NCBI GenBank assembly: GCA_945890645.1
Contig: CAMDCV010000014.1
Span: forward strand, 1-64,000
Length of the DNA: 64,000 nucleotides
Reading direction: 5' to 3'
Source: Akkermansia muciniphila
GTDB lineage: Bacteria > Verrucomicrobiota > Verrucomicrobiia > Verrucomicrobiales > Akkermansiaceae
The position numbers were made by a program, and so were the translations under genes. Under the pieces are notes generated by a model. It was not told the DNA's origin. It worked only from the letters and a program-made list of their open reading frames with translations, and ran no database searches. Below, in pieces: positions 37,811-47,501 of the stretch. Numbering within the stretch: position 1 is the stretch's first letter; every line of letters begins with the position of its first letter.

Positions 37811-40420
37811 ATGAGTCGAAACTACCGCTACTGCATTGCTTTGCTCGCGATCGTGATTGTCATCGCGGGTTCGTGGAGTTTTTTTTATGAATCGCCGCGA
37901 AATACCGTCACTGTCGACGGGCCAACACGCGTTGTTACTGATGAAAATTTCGCACGAAATGTGTTCAACGTCGCAGGGCAGAAATTTCAAGTTTCGCTGG
38001 AGGGATGTGTCGTTAAGAACGAGAATGGAATCGAAAATTACCAGGAATTTTCACCCCCTGCGACGTGGCAGACACTCTCCCGACGATTGCGAGAAAAAGG
38101 GACTAGTGATCAAGTGTTTCCCGTTCTTTATGCGATAGATTCAGAAGATGTTAAGGAGGGGCGACGCTTGTTGACTTCCCTAGTGACGATTCGCTTGCCG
38201 GAGGGAATGACACCGGAGCAAGCGGCGCACGCGAGTGGACTAACTTTAATAGAGGTCCCCGACTATGCGCCGGGCTTTGCCATTTATCGGGCAGCAGATC
38301 CTGTGGCCGCGTGGGAAATTTCCGAGCGCCTCATGGCGGAAGGCACGTGGCCCTTGGTTGAACAACAACTCGCAAAACAGCAACAATCCCGCGCGCTGCC
38401 CAACGATACGATGCTCATCGATCAATGGCATTTAAAATACCAAAATCAGAGCATGGTGTCGGCAGGTTCTGACATCAATGTCGAATCCGTGTGGAACTAT
38501 GGCGGTAGCGGCATTCGTGGCACTGGCGTGCGTGTTGGTATTATTGATGATGGTTTGCAAGTGAACCATCCCGACATGATCGACAATGTCGATACAGTGA
38601 ACGATTACGACTGGAATGGCGTCGACGAAGACCCCTCACCACAGACTGGCAATCGTCACGGCACGGCATGTGCGGGCATTGTGGGCGCGCGCGGCAATAA
38701 CAACCAAGGCGTTTCTGGAGTTGCTCCCGAGAGCACCTTGGTCGGCATGCGACTGACAGCTGGACTTACTACAGACACACAGGAAGCGCAGGCCATGGCG
38801 CACAAAAATGACTTGATCGCCGTAAAAAGCAATAGCTGGGGTCCCGAGGACGATGGCGTAACACTGGAAGCACCCGGTCCATTGACGCAGGCAGCATTGC
38901 AAACGGCAGTGACCAGCGGTCGACAGGGCAAAGGCACCATCTTCGTCTGGGCAGGAGGCAACGGGCGCGAAGAAGAGGACAACTCAAATAAAGATGGCTA
39001 CGCTAATTCCATTTACACCATCGCTGTGGGCGCGATGGATAGCTTACTTCGTCAATCCCCTTTTAGCGAATCGGGAGCCAATCTTCATTGTGTCGCGCCT
39101 TCCAGCGGCGATGCTACTACAGTCGGAATCACCACAACCGATCGCACAGGATCCATGGGCTATTCTTTAACGGATTACACTTCAACATTTTCCGGAACCA
39201 GTGCCGCATGTCCATCCGTCTCAGGCGTGGTCGCATTGATGTTAGAAAAAAATCCTGCGCTCGGGTGGCGTGATGTGCAGGAAATCATCCTGCGTTCTTC
39301 CACTCGCATCAATACTAACGATCCTGGATGGGCGACGAATAGTGCGGGCCTGCGTTTTCATCACGGCTTTGGCGCAGGACTGATCCACGCAGCCGCTGCG
39401 GTCACCATGGCGGAGTCTTGGGTGAATCGCACGTCCTCGCTGACGCCGATTGTTTCCACTCAAACAAATAGCACGACGATTCTTAATAATACTCCAGCGG
39501 GGATCACTCGTTCCTTCGTCATCAACTCATCGATGCGTGTCGAGCATGTAACGATGAAAGTTTCCATCACGCATCCCAACCGTGGTGAGTTGGTAGTAAC
39601 GCTAACATCCCCCTCCGGCATGGTGAGCCAACTGTCTGAGGTGCACGGCGATAAAAACGACAACTACACCAATTGGACATTCTCCAGTGTTCGGCACTGG
39701 GGCGAGCAGTCGCAAGGGACATGGTTGCTAAATGTGAAGGATGCCGTTTCCTCGACAAGCGGAACTCTAACGTTTGCAGAGCTAACCTTGCACGGAGCCG
39801 CCGTGCCTACTCCTCAAGTGACGATCACCAGCCCGAGCCATCAATCGATATACGTCGCCCAACAGCCACAACAAATTCAACTCAACGTGCAGGGAAACAT
39901 CACCAAAGTCGAGCTGCGTCAAAACGGTAGCGTCGTCGCCACCCGCACCACACCGCCTTATGTTTTCACCCACACCCCGACAGTGCCCAACCCCACTTAC
40001 ACGGCCACCGCATACGATACCGATTTATTTTCTACCACATCCTCTCCGGTGACAATCACGCTCGCCACGCCCTTCCAGCAGTGGATTGCGGGCTTTCCCT
40101 CGTTAGAAAATAAAAACCCTACTTCCGACCCTGATGGAGATGGTTTCACCAATGAGCAGGAATTCGCTGCGCAGACAAATCCAGGCTCTGCCGCATCGGC
40201 ACTACGCATCATTTCGTTAGAAAAAAATCCAGCGAGCACAAGCATCACCCTTTCGTGGCAGAGTGTCAGTGGCGTTACCTATCAAATCCAGCAATCCCCC
40301 AATCTTTCCACGTGGAGCAACCTCGGCACAGTAGTCACAGCAAACGCCGCGACGACGTCCGCCATGCGCACGATCACACCCGCGACGGCAAAATTTTTCC
40401 GCGTGCAGACGGGACCATGA
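37811..40420 (+). CDS. S8 (kexin-like) serine protease with P/Homo B domain
   Basis: VGIIDDGLQVNHPDM; NRHGTACAGIVGA; FSGTSAACPSVSGVVALML; P-domain GELVVTLTSPSGMVSQL; DPDGDGFTNEQEF. Confidence 0.95.
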   Translation: MSRNYRYCIALLAIVIVIAGSWSFFYESPRNTVTVDGPTRVVTDENFARNVFNVAGQKFQVSLEGCVVKNENGIENYQEFSPPATWQTLSRRLREKGTSDQVFPVLYAIDSEDVKEGRRLLTSLVTIRLPEGMTPEQAAHASGLTLIEVPDYAPGFAIYRAADPVAAWEISERLMAEGTWPLVEQQLAKQQQSRALPNDTMLIDQWHLKYQNQSMVSAGSDINVESVWNYGGSGIRGTGVRVGIIDDGLQVNHPDMIDNVDTVNDYDWNGVDEDPSPQTGNRHGTACAGIVGARGNNNQGVSGVAPESTLVGMRLTAGLTTDTQEAQAMAHKNDLIAVKSNSWGPEDDGVTLEAPGPLTQAALQTAVTSGRQGKGTIFVWAGGNGREEEDNSNKDGYANSIYTIAVGAMDSLLRQSPFSESGANLHCVAPSSGDATTVGITTTDRTGSMGYSLTDYTSTFSGTSAACPSVSGVVALMLEKNPALGWRDVQEIILRSSTRINTNDPGWATNSAGLRFHHGFGAGLIHAAAAVTMAESWVNRTSSLTPIVSTQTNSTTILNNTPAGITRSFVINSSMRVEHVTMKVSITHPNRGELVVTLTSPSGMVSQLSEVHGDKNDNYTNWTFSSVRHWGEQSQGTWLLNVKDAVSSTSGTLTFAELTLHGAAVPTPQVTITSPSHQSIYVAQQPQQIQLNVQGNITKVELRQNGSVVATRTTPPYVFTHTPTVPNPTYTATAYDTDLFSTTSSPVTITLATPFQQWIAGFPSLENKNPTSDPDGDGFTNEQEFAAQTNPGSAASALRIISLEKNPASTSITLSWQSVSGVTYQIQQSPNLSTWSNLGTVVTANAATTSAMRTITPATAKFFRVQTGP

Positions 40421-42151
40421 TCAACCACGATCCGGTAAAAAGGATTTGCGGCAAAGTTCCGCATACTTGCCATTGAGCGCAAGCAAATCGGCGTGAGTCC
40501 CCTGCTCCACCACCTTGCCGCCATCGAGCACATAAATTTTATCGGCATTCTGAATCGTCGACAGTCGATGCGCGATCACAAACGATGTGCGGTTCTGCAT
40601 CAAGTGATCCAGCGCCTGCTGAATCAAACGCTCCGTCTCCGAATCTACGGAAGCAGTCGCTTCATCTAACAACAAAATCGGAGCATTCTTCAGTAGCGCG
40701 CGCGCGATCGAGAGTCGCTGCTTTTCGCCGCCGGAAAGTTTCACGCCACGTTCACCCACGTTCGTATCGAGTCCCTGTGGGAGTTCTCGCACAAACGGAG
40801 CCGCATACGCCGCTTCTAGTGCTGTCCACATTGCCTCATCCGTGGCATCGCGATGCGCAAGTTGCAAGTTCTCGCGCACAGTACCATTGAAAAGAAATGC
40901 CTCCTGCGTCACATACCCCATACGATCGCGCAACGATGCTTTGGATAGGGTTGCCAGGTCCCGTCCATCCAGCGTGATGCGCCCTTCGGAGCTTTCATAA
41001 AAACGCGCCAGAAGCGAGAGAATCGTGGTCTTTCCCGCACCCGTCGGACCCACCAACGCGACCGTTTGTCCAGGCAATGCCTCCAGGCTAACATCTTCCA
41101 ACGTCGGCTGGTTTTGATACGAGAAACTCACGCTCTCAAAACGCACGTGGCCTTTCACATGTTCCGGCAGCACTTCGCCGCTGCTCGCATGAATTTCATC
41201 TTCCGTGTCCATGATTTCAAAGACCCGATCCGCCGCCGCACGACCCGACAACACCATTTGATTGAGAGAATTGAGCCGATCAATGGGCTCGTAAAAAAGC
41301 GATAGAAATAGCAAGAAACTCACAAATTCCCCCCCACTCAATTCACCGCGCATCACCGCTTGACCACCAAAGGCTAAGACCAGCACGGAGCCCGTCATCC
41401 GCAACAAGGCCATGCTCGGCGAATACAAGGCCCACCATTTCATCATCCGTAAGTTTGCTTGACGCAGAAGCTCGGAAAATTGGTTAAACCGTTGCAACTC
41501 CTCTTTTTCCGCCGCATACGCCTTGATCTGACGAATGCCGGAAATGTTGTCGTGGAGTAGCGCGTTGAGATCCGATGATGCTTCACGCTGGTTGCGATAG
41601 CGGTCGCGGCCTTTCGTTGAATAAATCCAGGCACCCACTGCTAATAACGGCACCGGCAATGTCGCCCACATGGCGACAGTAGGATTGAGCCAAAATAAGA
41701 ATACTCCCACGCCCACAACCTGCAACAATGCAACCAAGCCTTGCTCAATGCCATCAATGAGCACTCGCTCCATATTGGTTACATCCTCGACCACTCGCGT
41801 CATGACGTCGCCGGTGCGCTTGCTGTCGAACCACCGCAGGGGCAAGCGCTGGATTTTTTCGTAAAGGTCCGAGCGGATATCGTAGATGACTTTCTGTTCG
41901 AAAATATTATTGACCGTGATGCGAAGGCTATTCAGACCGGAATTGAGGAAATAACCGACAAATGAAATCGCCACCCAGAAAGCAAACTCGTGATGCCGCT
42001 CCGGGAACGGGATGATATGATCGATCACATGACGCGTCGCATTCGGAAAAACAAAGACCGCCATGGTCATGCCGATCGCGCAAACCAACTGCCCCGCGGC
42101 ATGGAATGGATAGTGTTTCAGATAGGAAAATACACGCAAGATCGACTTCAT
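40421..42151 (-). CDS. ABC transporter ATP-binding/permease protein (MsbA-like)
   Basis: VALVGPTGAGKTTILSLLARFYES; LSGGEKQRLSIARALLKNAPILLLDEATASVDSETE; start at MKSILRVF. Confidence 0.95.
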   Translation of the reverse strand: MKSILRVFSYLKHYPFHAAGQLVCAIGMTMAVFVFPNATRHVIDHIIPFPERHHEFAFWVAISFVGYFLNSGLNSLRITVNNIFEQKVIYDIRSDLYEKIQRLPLRWFDSKRTGDVMTRVVEDVTNMERVLIDGIEQGLVALLQVVGVGVFLFWLNPTVAMWATLPVPLLAVGAWIYSTKGRDRYRNQREASSDLNALLHDNISGIRQIKAYAAEKEELQRFNQFSELLRQANLRMMKWWALYSPSMALLRMTGSVLVLAFGGQAVMRGELSGGEFVSFLLFLSLFYEPIDRLNSLNQMVLSGRAAADRVFEIMDTEDEIHASSGEVLPEHVKGHVRFESVSFSYQNQPTLEDVSLEALPGQTVALVGPTGAGKTTILSLLARFYESSEGRITLDGRDLATLSKASLRDRMGYVTQEAFLFNGTVRENLQLAHRDATDEAMWTALEAAYAAPFVRELPQGLDTNVGERGVKLSGGEKQRLSIARALLKNAPILLLDEATASVDSETERLIQQALDHLMQNRTSFVIAHRLSTIQNADKIYVLDGGKVVEQGTHADLLALNGKYAELCRKSFLPDRG

Positions 42152-42302
42152 CGGCGGGATACATCGCCTTTTGTCCCTGCTTTGTAAAGACGGGTTGCAA
42201 ATTTCTGATTTTCCTATTGCGCTCCCGAAGAATTTTCCATTAGTGTGTGCGGCAGGCCAACCTTTCTCAAAACAGAAAAAATCCATCCACGCAAAACACC
42301 CT

Positions 42303-43217
42303 ATGCAGACTACTCTCGGAATCTTAACAGCGCTTGTGTTCGTTGTATCCGCTTTCCTCGGATACAAAAACATGGAGAAATACAAGGAGCAAATCGAAAT
42401 GCGCCAAGCGGAGGAATCCAAGCGCGATAATGTGCTGCGTCCTAAGTTGAAAAAGACGCTCGATCAGCGCGACCTCACTAAGACAGAAAAAGAAGAACAA
42501 CAAAAAGCAGCCGAGGCCAAGACTGCGGAAGTCGTCGCACAGCAAGAGAAGCTGGAGAGTTTGAAAAAAGAAATCGCCGATAAGGAAAATCAGGTGCGCG
42601 AGCAGAAAGCCAGCATTGATGCTCTTGCCGATCAGTTGAAAGAATTGGGCGACGTTAAAGAACTCGTTACCAAGATGCGTCGCATGAGCGATGAGTTGGT
42701 GCAGTTGCAGAGTGATATCGATCAAACCACCACCAAGCTCAACAATTTGATCTCGGAAAAAAATCGCACAGCTGCCATTATTTCCTCCTTCGAAGAAGAA
42801 AATGGCTGGCGCAATGCGAACCTTTCCAATCCGAAACTGAGCACGCGCATCAGTTCAATCTTCGATACCTATGGATTCGTCACTCTTCCTGTCGGCAATA
42901 ACGGTGGTATCGTCGGCGGTTCCTCTCTCGATGTCGTCCGCGATGGCGAGGTCATTGCAAAACTCCTCGTCAAGACTGTCGAAGCTAGCACCTCGGCCGC
43001 AGAGGTAATCCCTGACACCCTTCGCGCTGATACAGTTCTCATGGTAGGCGATGAAATCCGCGCCACTGCCGCAAGCAAGCCGATCCCCGCGCCCACACCG
43101 CCAGCACCGACTCCCCTCGTGGACGAAGCGCCTGCGGATGCAGCACCTGCGGAAGAACCCGCCCCAGCAGAAGCACCTGCCGAACAGCCACCAGCAGAAT
43201 CTGATCCGTTTCAGTAA
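42303..43217 (+). CDS. Membrane-anchored coiled-coil protein A
   Basis: N-terminal TM, long K/E/Q coiled coil, beta-rich C-domain (YGFVTLPVGNNGGI...LMVGDEIRA), Pro/Ala-rich tail. Confidence 0.8.
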   Translation: MQTTLGILTALVFVVSAFLGYKNMEKYKEQIEMRQAEESKRDNVLRPKLKKTLDQRDLTKTEKEEQQKAAEAKTAEVVAQQEKLESLKKEIADKENQVREQKASIDALADQLKELGDVKELVTKMRRMSDELVQLQSDIDQTTTKLNNLISEKNRTAAIISSFEEENGWRNANLSNPKLSTRISSIFDTYGFVTLPVGNNGGIVGGSSLDVVRDGEVIAKLLVKTVEASTSAAEVIPDTLRADTVLMVGDEIRATAASKPIPAPTPPAPTPLVDEAPADAAPAEEPAPAEAPAEQPPAESDPFQ

Positions 43218-43259
43218 ACCCTTTCTCTCGCTTTCTAAAAACCACTTGAAACACCATTC

Positions 43260-44060
43260 ATGAAACCACTTCTCAACATCCTAGTTATCGTCATCGGTGC
43301 CGCTGGCGTGTTCTTTGCCCAGCAAAGCAACGTGAAGCACAAAGAGCAAAAGTCGATCTATGAGACGACCGTTGCACAAAACGTCAAACTCGATGCCGAC
43401 ATCCGCAAAGCGGAAAAAGAATTGTCGGACGAACAAGCAGGCCTCGCTGCAGCCAAGTCGGACTTCGATGAGCAAGTCGCTAAGCTCGAAGCTGCCATCT
43501 CCACCGAGAAAACCATGCAACGCCAACTGGCAGAGAGCGAAGCAACTCTCGAGGAGCAAGCCGCCCAAATCGCTGCGCAGAAGAAATTGGTGGAAGAAGC
43601 CACCGCCATCCTCGGACCTGGCGTGACGATCGACAACCTCGCGGAAAAAATCGCTGAGATCGAAGCCAAGAAAAAAGATCAAACCAAGAAATTGGAAGAA
43701 CTGACCACACTTGCCGATGGTGCCACCAACGATGTCACCAAAAACAAAGCATCCATTGCCGACCTCTCCGCTCGCAAGGCAAAACGTGATGAGCGCATCC
43801 GCGGCAATGCTAAGGAAGCCGTAATTACCGCAGTCGAAGCCGAATGGGGCTTTGTCATCATCGGTGCTGGCAGCAATTCTGGCTTCACACCGCAAACCAA
43901 GTTGCTCGTGAAGCGCAACGGCGTTCTTATTGGGCGTGTCAATCCTACATCGATCGAGCCATCACAAACGATTGCCGAAATCGATCGATCCAGCATGGCC
44001 ATTGGTGCCTCGTTGCAAGTCGGTGACCGCGTGATACTTGCCGTGCCCGCCACACAGTAA
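43260..44060 (+). CDS. Membrane-anchored coiled-coil protein B (paralogue of A)
   Basis: Same architecture: TM, coiled coil, WGFVIIGAGSNSGFTPQTKLLVKRNGVLIGRV...LQVGDRVILA. Confidence 0.82.
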   Translation: MKPLLNILVIVIGAAGVFFAQQSNVKHKEQKSIYETTVAQNVKLDADIRKAEKELSDEQAGLAAAKSDFDEQVAKLEAAISTEKTMQRQLAESEATLEEQAAQIAAQKKLVEEATAILGPGVTIDNLAEKIAEIEAKKKDQTKKLEELTTLADGATNDVTKNKASIADLSARKAKRDERIRGNAKEAVITAVEAEWGFVIIGAGSNSGFTPQTKLLVKRNGVLIGRVNPTSIEPSQTIAEIDRSSMAIGASLQVGDRVILAVPATQ

Positions 44061-44082
44061 GAAAAACTTTTTTCACTCAATC

Positions 44083-44116
44083 AACCCCGCACGCTTGCAA
44101 GCTGCGGGGTTTTTTG
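44083..44116 (+). terminator. Rho-independent terminator after the coiled-coil pair
   Basis: AACCCCGCA ... TGCGGGGTT followed by TTTTT. Confidence 0.88.
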
Positions 44117-44128
44117 TATCATAGACCC

Positions 44129-44311
44129 ATGATGAAACACTTGCTTCTGCTATTGGTCGTATTCGCTGCGCCCTTCCTCAGCTCTTGCGCTGAGGAGGAA
44201 CCAGAGCGCAAGCCGGTGCCACCCACCTCTTCCACAAGCAAAATGCCGTGGAATCGACCGATGCCGGGTGAAGGTAGTGGCCAGTTTGGTGGCATGCTTC
44301 AGCGCCGTTAA
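44129..44311 (+). CDS. Small lipoprotein, copy 1
   Basis: Lipobox FLSSC; EEEPERKPVPPTSSTSKMPWNRPMPGEGSGQFGGMLQRR. Confidence 0.75.
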   Translation: MMKHLLLLLVVFAAPFLSSCAEEEPERKPVPPTSSTSKMPWNRPMPGEGSGQFGGMLQRR

Positions 44312-44346
44312 TTGGTTGCGAAAGATCCATCGGCTCCGAAATTTTC

Positions 44347-44526
44347 ATGAAACTCGTCTTACTCAGTTTGATCGCCTGCGCGGCACCGCTATTCAGTTCG
44401 TGCAGTGAGGCGGAACCAGAGAGAAAAGCCGTGCCGCCCACTTCTCCGACGGGTAATATCCCATGGAATATTCGATCGCCCCATGAAGGCACGGGGCAAT
44501 TTGGCGGCATGCTTGAGCGCCGCTGA
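44347..44526 (+). CDS. Small lipoprotein, copy 2 (59 aa, absent from the ORF track)
   Basis: Hand translation: MKLVLLSLIACAAPLFSSCSEAEPERKAVPPTSPTGNIPWNIRSPHEGTGQFGGMLERR*. Confidence 0.78.
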   Translation: MKLVLLSLIACAAPLFSSCSEAEPERKAVPPTSPTGNIPWNIRSPHEGTGQFGGMLERR

Positions 44527-44531
44527 GCCTC

Positions 44532-45413
44532 TCACTCGATGTTCTGAACCTGCTCGCGGATTTTTTCCAATTCCGTTTTGGCAAGCACCACTGCTTGTGC
44601 GATCGCAGAGTCCGATGCCTTGGACCCGATGGTGTTAAACTCGCGATGAATTTCTTGGCATAGAAAATCAAGTGCTCGGCCGGGCGCTTCACTTTCTTCC
44701 AGATACTGATGAAATTTTGCCAAGTGACAATCCAGACGTGTGATCTCTTCACTCACATCGCAGCGATCCGCAAACAGCGCGATTTCTTTGCAAACGCGCT
44801 CGTCCTCCGCAGAGATGGGACAATCCAGATCCGCCAGACGTTTGCGAAGCGTTTCGGCTTGCTTCGCGGCTCTGCCTGCGGCGGCACTTTCGATTTGTTT
44901 TAGAGTGTTCTCTAACACCTGCAAGCGCTGCAAAAAATCCTGCAACAGTGTCTGCCCCTCCTGACGACGCGCTTCTTGAAAATGCGCCATCGCTTCATGA
45001 AGCGCCGGCTCTATCACTTCCCACGCTTGCTCTACTTCCAATGCAGACTCTTGCACACGAATGATGCCAGGCACGCGCAGGAAGTCCGAAGCACCCGGCA
45101 CAATGTCCCGACCCGTTTCTAACGAAATTTTCCGATAAGCTTCCTCCAAGGCTCGCACCATACTAAGGTCCACATCCAATGGCCCCGCATCCGCCGCCAC
45201 GCGGGTGACATGCAAGGTCACTTGCAATCGACCACGGCTAATGCACTGCAAGGCAAACTGCCGAATTCGCGGCTCTAACGTGCTGAGATCGCGCGAGGCA
45301 GAAAAGGCAAGTTCCGCCTGCTTGCGATTGACCGAAGACAATTCAACGGTGGCATGGTACAAAGGGCTATGGTGCGTGCTGCGACCAAAGCCAGTCATCG
45401 AGTGAATCGGCAT
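44532..45413 (-). CDS. yicC: YicC/YloC family endoribonuclease
   Basis: IHSMTGFGRS; VELSSVNRKQAELAF; EITRLDCHLAKFHQYLEESEAPGRALDFLCQEIHREFNTIGSKA. Confidence 0.96.
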   Translation of the reverse strand: MPIHSMTGFGRSTHHSPLYHATVELSSVNRKQAELAFSASRDLSTLEPRIRQFALQCISRGRLQVTLHVTRVAADAGPLDVDLSMVRALEEAYRKISLETGRDIVPGASDFLRVPGIIRVQESALEVEQAWEVIEPALHEAMAHFQEARRQEGQTLLQDFLQRLQVLENTLKQIESAAAGRAAKQAETLRKRLADLDCPISAEDERVCKEIALFADRCDVSEEITRLDCHLAKFHQYLEESEAPGRALDFLCQEIHREFNTIGSKASDSAIAQAVVLAKTELEKIREQVQNIE

Positions 45414-45562
45414 CGCCGTCAGCATAGAGTTGCCCAATGCACAACTCCACACCATTTTTTGCATTTGTAGAGGATTGCAGAATTTCGTGCGTATCCGCCA
45501 TCAATGACTCATCATTTCAAGAACAGCGTTCGCCTTGATAGACTCTGATTTGGCTTGCGCTG

Positions 45563-46201
45563 ATGATAGAGCTTCCCTATGAACAGCCGCACATGAGCTC
45601 TTCGATGCACCTCTATGAACGCTTACAACTCTTCCCGACGGGCCTGGCGCTCGGCGTGTTTTTGATTGTAGCTCATGCATTTCTGTTACTAAAGACAGAG
45701 ACTTGTCAGAATTTCCTGCGCAAATTTCCCCGAAATCAAAAGCTTGGTCAGGTTCTTTTGGGGATTGGTATGTTCTGGTTCTGGCTACTGATCGCACCCG
45801 AAGGCAATGGCTTTATCAGTTTTCTTGCGATGGATATGACAGAATTTAACGCCGCGAAACCGATCTTACGCTTCTTGTTGCCGATTATTTTTGTGCTGGT
45901 CGCCATGTCGATCACGGAATTCCTTTCGGTGCGAGCCTTTGGTATGCTAGGGCTCTTAGTGGCCCAGCCATTGCTGGAAGCCGCTTTCCTTCGCGAACCA
46001 AGTAGCCGTTTGCTTATCCCGATTTGGGCCTACGCGCTTGTTACGGCCTCGCTCTTTTGTGTGGGAATGCCGTTTTTGTTCCGCGATGCGGTGACTTGGG
46101 TATCCGCCAACTCTGCTCGATGGAAGGCTTTTTGTGGCGCGGGAGTGCTCTATGGCGTGGCGATCATTGTCTGCGCTTTTAGTTTTTGGCGCGGCCAATA
46201 A
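45563..46201 (+). CDS. Hypothetical multi-pass membrane protein
   Basis: Several hydrophobic helices. Confidence 0.65.
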   Translation: MIELPYEQPHMSSSMHLYERLQLFPTGLALGVFLIVAHAFLLLKTETCQNFLRKFPRNQKLGQVLLGIGMFWFWLLIAPEGNGFISFLAMDMTEFNAAKPILRFLLPIIFVLVAMSITEFLSVRAFGMLGLLVAQPLLEAAFLREPSSRLLIPIWAYALVTASLFCVGMPFLFRDAVTWVSANSARWKAFCGAGVLYGVAIIVCAFSFWRGQ

Positions 46202-46218
46202 TTTTTAGTAATAAAAAT

Positions 46219-46231
46219 AAGAATCATTCTT
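46219..46231. promoter_or_regulatory. Fur/PerR-box-like operator upstream of the fur-like gene
   Basis: AAGAAT-C-ATTCTT perfect 6-1-6 palindrome. Confidence 0.55.
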
Positions 46232-46270
46232 GATTTCTGGCGATGTTGGGCTAGTTTTCGCCCTCCCAAC

Positions 46271-46699
46271 ATGGTCAGCAACACACAAGATACCCCCAAA
46301 CCGGACGATTTCCCTCAGGAAATCAATGGCTTGCGCATGACCCGGCAACGTCGGGAAGTATACAAGTCGCTGATGGCAAATCGCGTTCACCCGACAGCAC
46401 AAGACGTGTTTCTCGAAGTGAAGGACAAGCTTCCCCAGATTTCCCTAGCGACCGTTTACAACTGCCTCGAAGCTCTCACGCAGCACGGCATCATTCGCCA
46501 AGTGCATTTTGATCGCGAGTCCTGCCGCTATTGCCCGAACCTCCACGAGCACGGCCACTTTCACGATCAGTCCACTGGAAAAATCCACGACATTACATTC
46601 AAACCGGGCGTCAGGCTCGAAGATGTGCTCGAACTCCCACCCGGCACGACCATTTCCAACATCGAACTCACCCTGCGCGGCATCATTGCCAATCACTAA
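46271..46699 (+). CDS. Fur family transcriptional regulator
   Basis: [58 protein letters not shown]. Confidence 0.93.
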   Translation: MVSNTQDTPKPDDFPQEINGLRMTRQRREVYKSLMANRVHPTAQDVFLEVKDKLPQISLATVYNCLEALTQHGIIRQVHFDRESCRYCPNLHEHGHFHDQSTGKIHDITFKPGVRLEDVLELPPGTTISNIELTLRGIIANH

Positions 46700-46710
46700 C
46701 ATTCTCCATT

Positions 46711-47463
46711 ATGTCCTTACTCATCGAAAATCTGCACGCCACCCTCGAAGACGGCACCCCCATCCTCAACGGTGTAAACCTTGAAATTCCCGCTGGCGAA
46801 GTCCATGCCATCATGGGCCCCAACGGCTCGGGCAAGTCAACGCTGTCGAAAGTGATTGCTGGTCACGAAGGCTACCTCGTTACCGCGGGCTCGGTGACCT
46901 TGGATGGCGTTGATCTGTTAGAGATGGACATCGATCAACGCTCGCGCGCTGGTGTGTTTCTCGCCTTCCAGTATCCCGCCGAAGTTCCGGGTGTATCGAA
47001 TGCCAATTTTATCCGCGCCGCGCTGCAAGCTCGGTTGCCTAAAGGCCAAGACATTGATGCCGTCGGCTACTACAAAAATCTCTACGCAAAAATGGATTTG
47101 TTAGAGATGGATCGCAAATTCACCGCACGCTCCGTCAACGAAGGCTTTTCTGGTGGTGAGAAAAAACGCAACGAGATCCTGCAACTCATGATGCTCGAGC
47201 CGAAGTATTCCATCCTTGATGAGACTGACTCTGGCCTCGACATTGATGCGCTAAAAATCGTCGCCAAAGGGGTAAACGCCATGCGTTCTCCTGATCGCGG
47301 CTTCCTGATGATCACTCACTACCAGCGACTGCTCGACTACATCGCACCAGACTACGTGCACGTCATGTCTGCGGGACAGATCGTTCGTTCCGGTGGCCCC
47401 GACCTCGCGCTTGAGCTCGAAGAGCACGGCTACGACTTCTTAAAAGAACTGACACCAGCGTAA
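46711..47463 (+). CDS. sufC: Fe-S cluster assembly ATPase SufC
   Basis: [67 protein letters not shown]. Confidence 0.97.
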   Translation: MSLLIENLHATLEDGTPILNGVNLEIPAGEVHAIMGPNGSGKSTLSKVIAGHEGYLVTAGSVTLDGVDLLEMDIDQRSRAGVFLAFQYPAEVPGVSNANFIRAALQARLPKGQDIDAVGYYKNLYAKMDLLEMDRKFTARSVNEGFSGGEKKRNEILQLMMLEPKYSILDETDSGLDIDALKIVAKGVNAMRSPDRGFLMITHYQRLLDYIAPDYVHVMSAGQIVRSGGPDLALELEEHGYDFLKELTPA

Positions 47464-47501
47464 CACGCCAGTTGGCTCTCAATTTCTAACATCTTTTTAC
47501 T

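Noticed and set aside
43281-43895. 204-aa minus-strand ORF
   Set aside because: Antisense to coiled-coil gene B; low-complexity mirror of its Lys/Glu codons.
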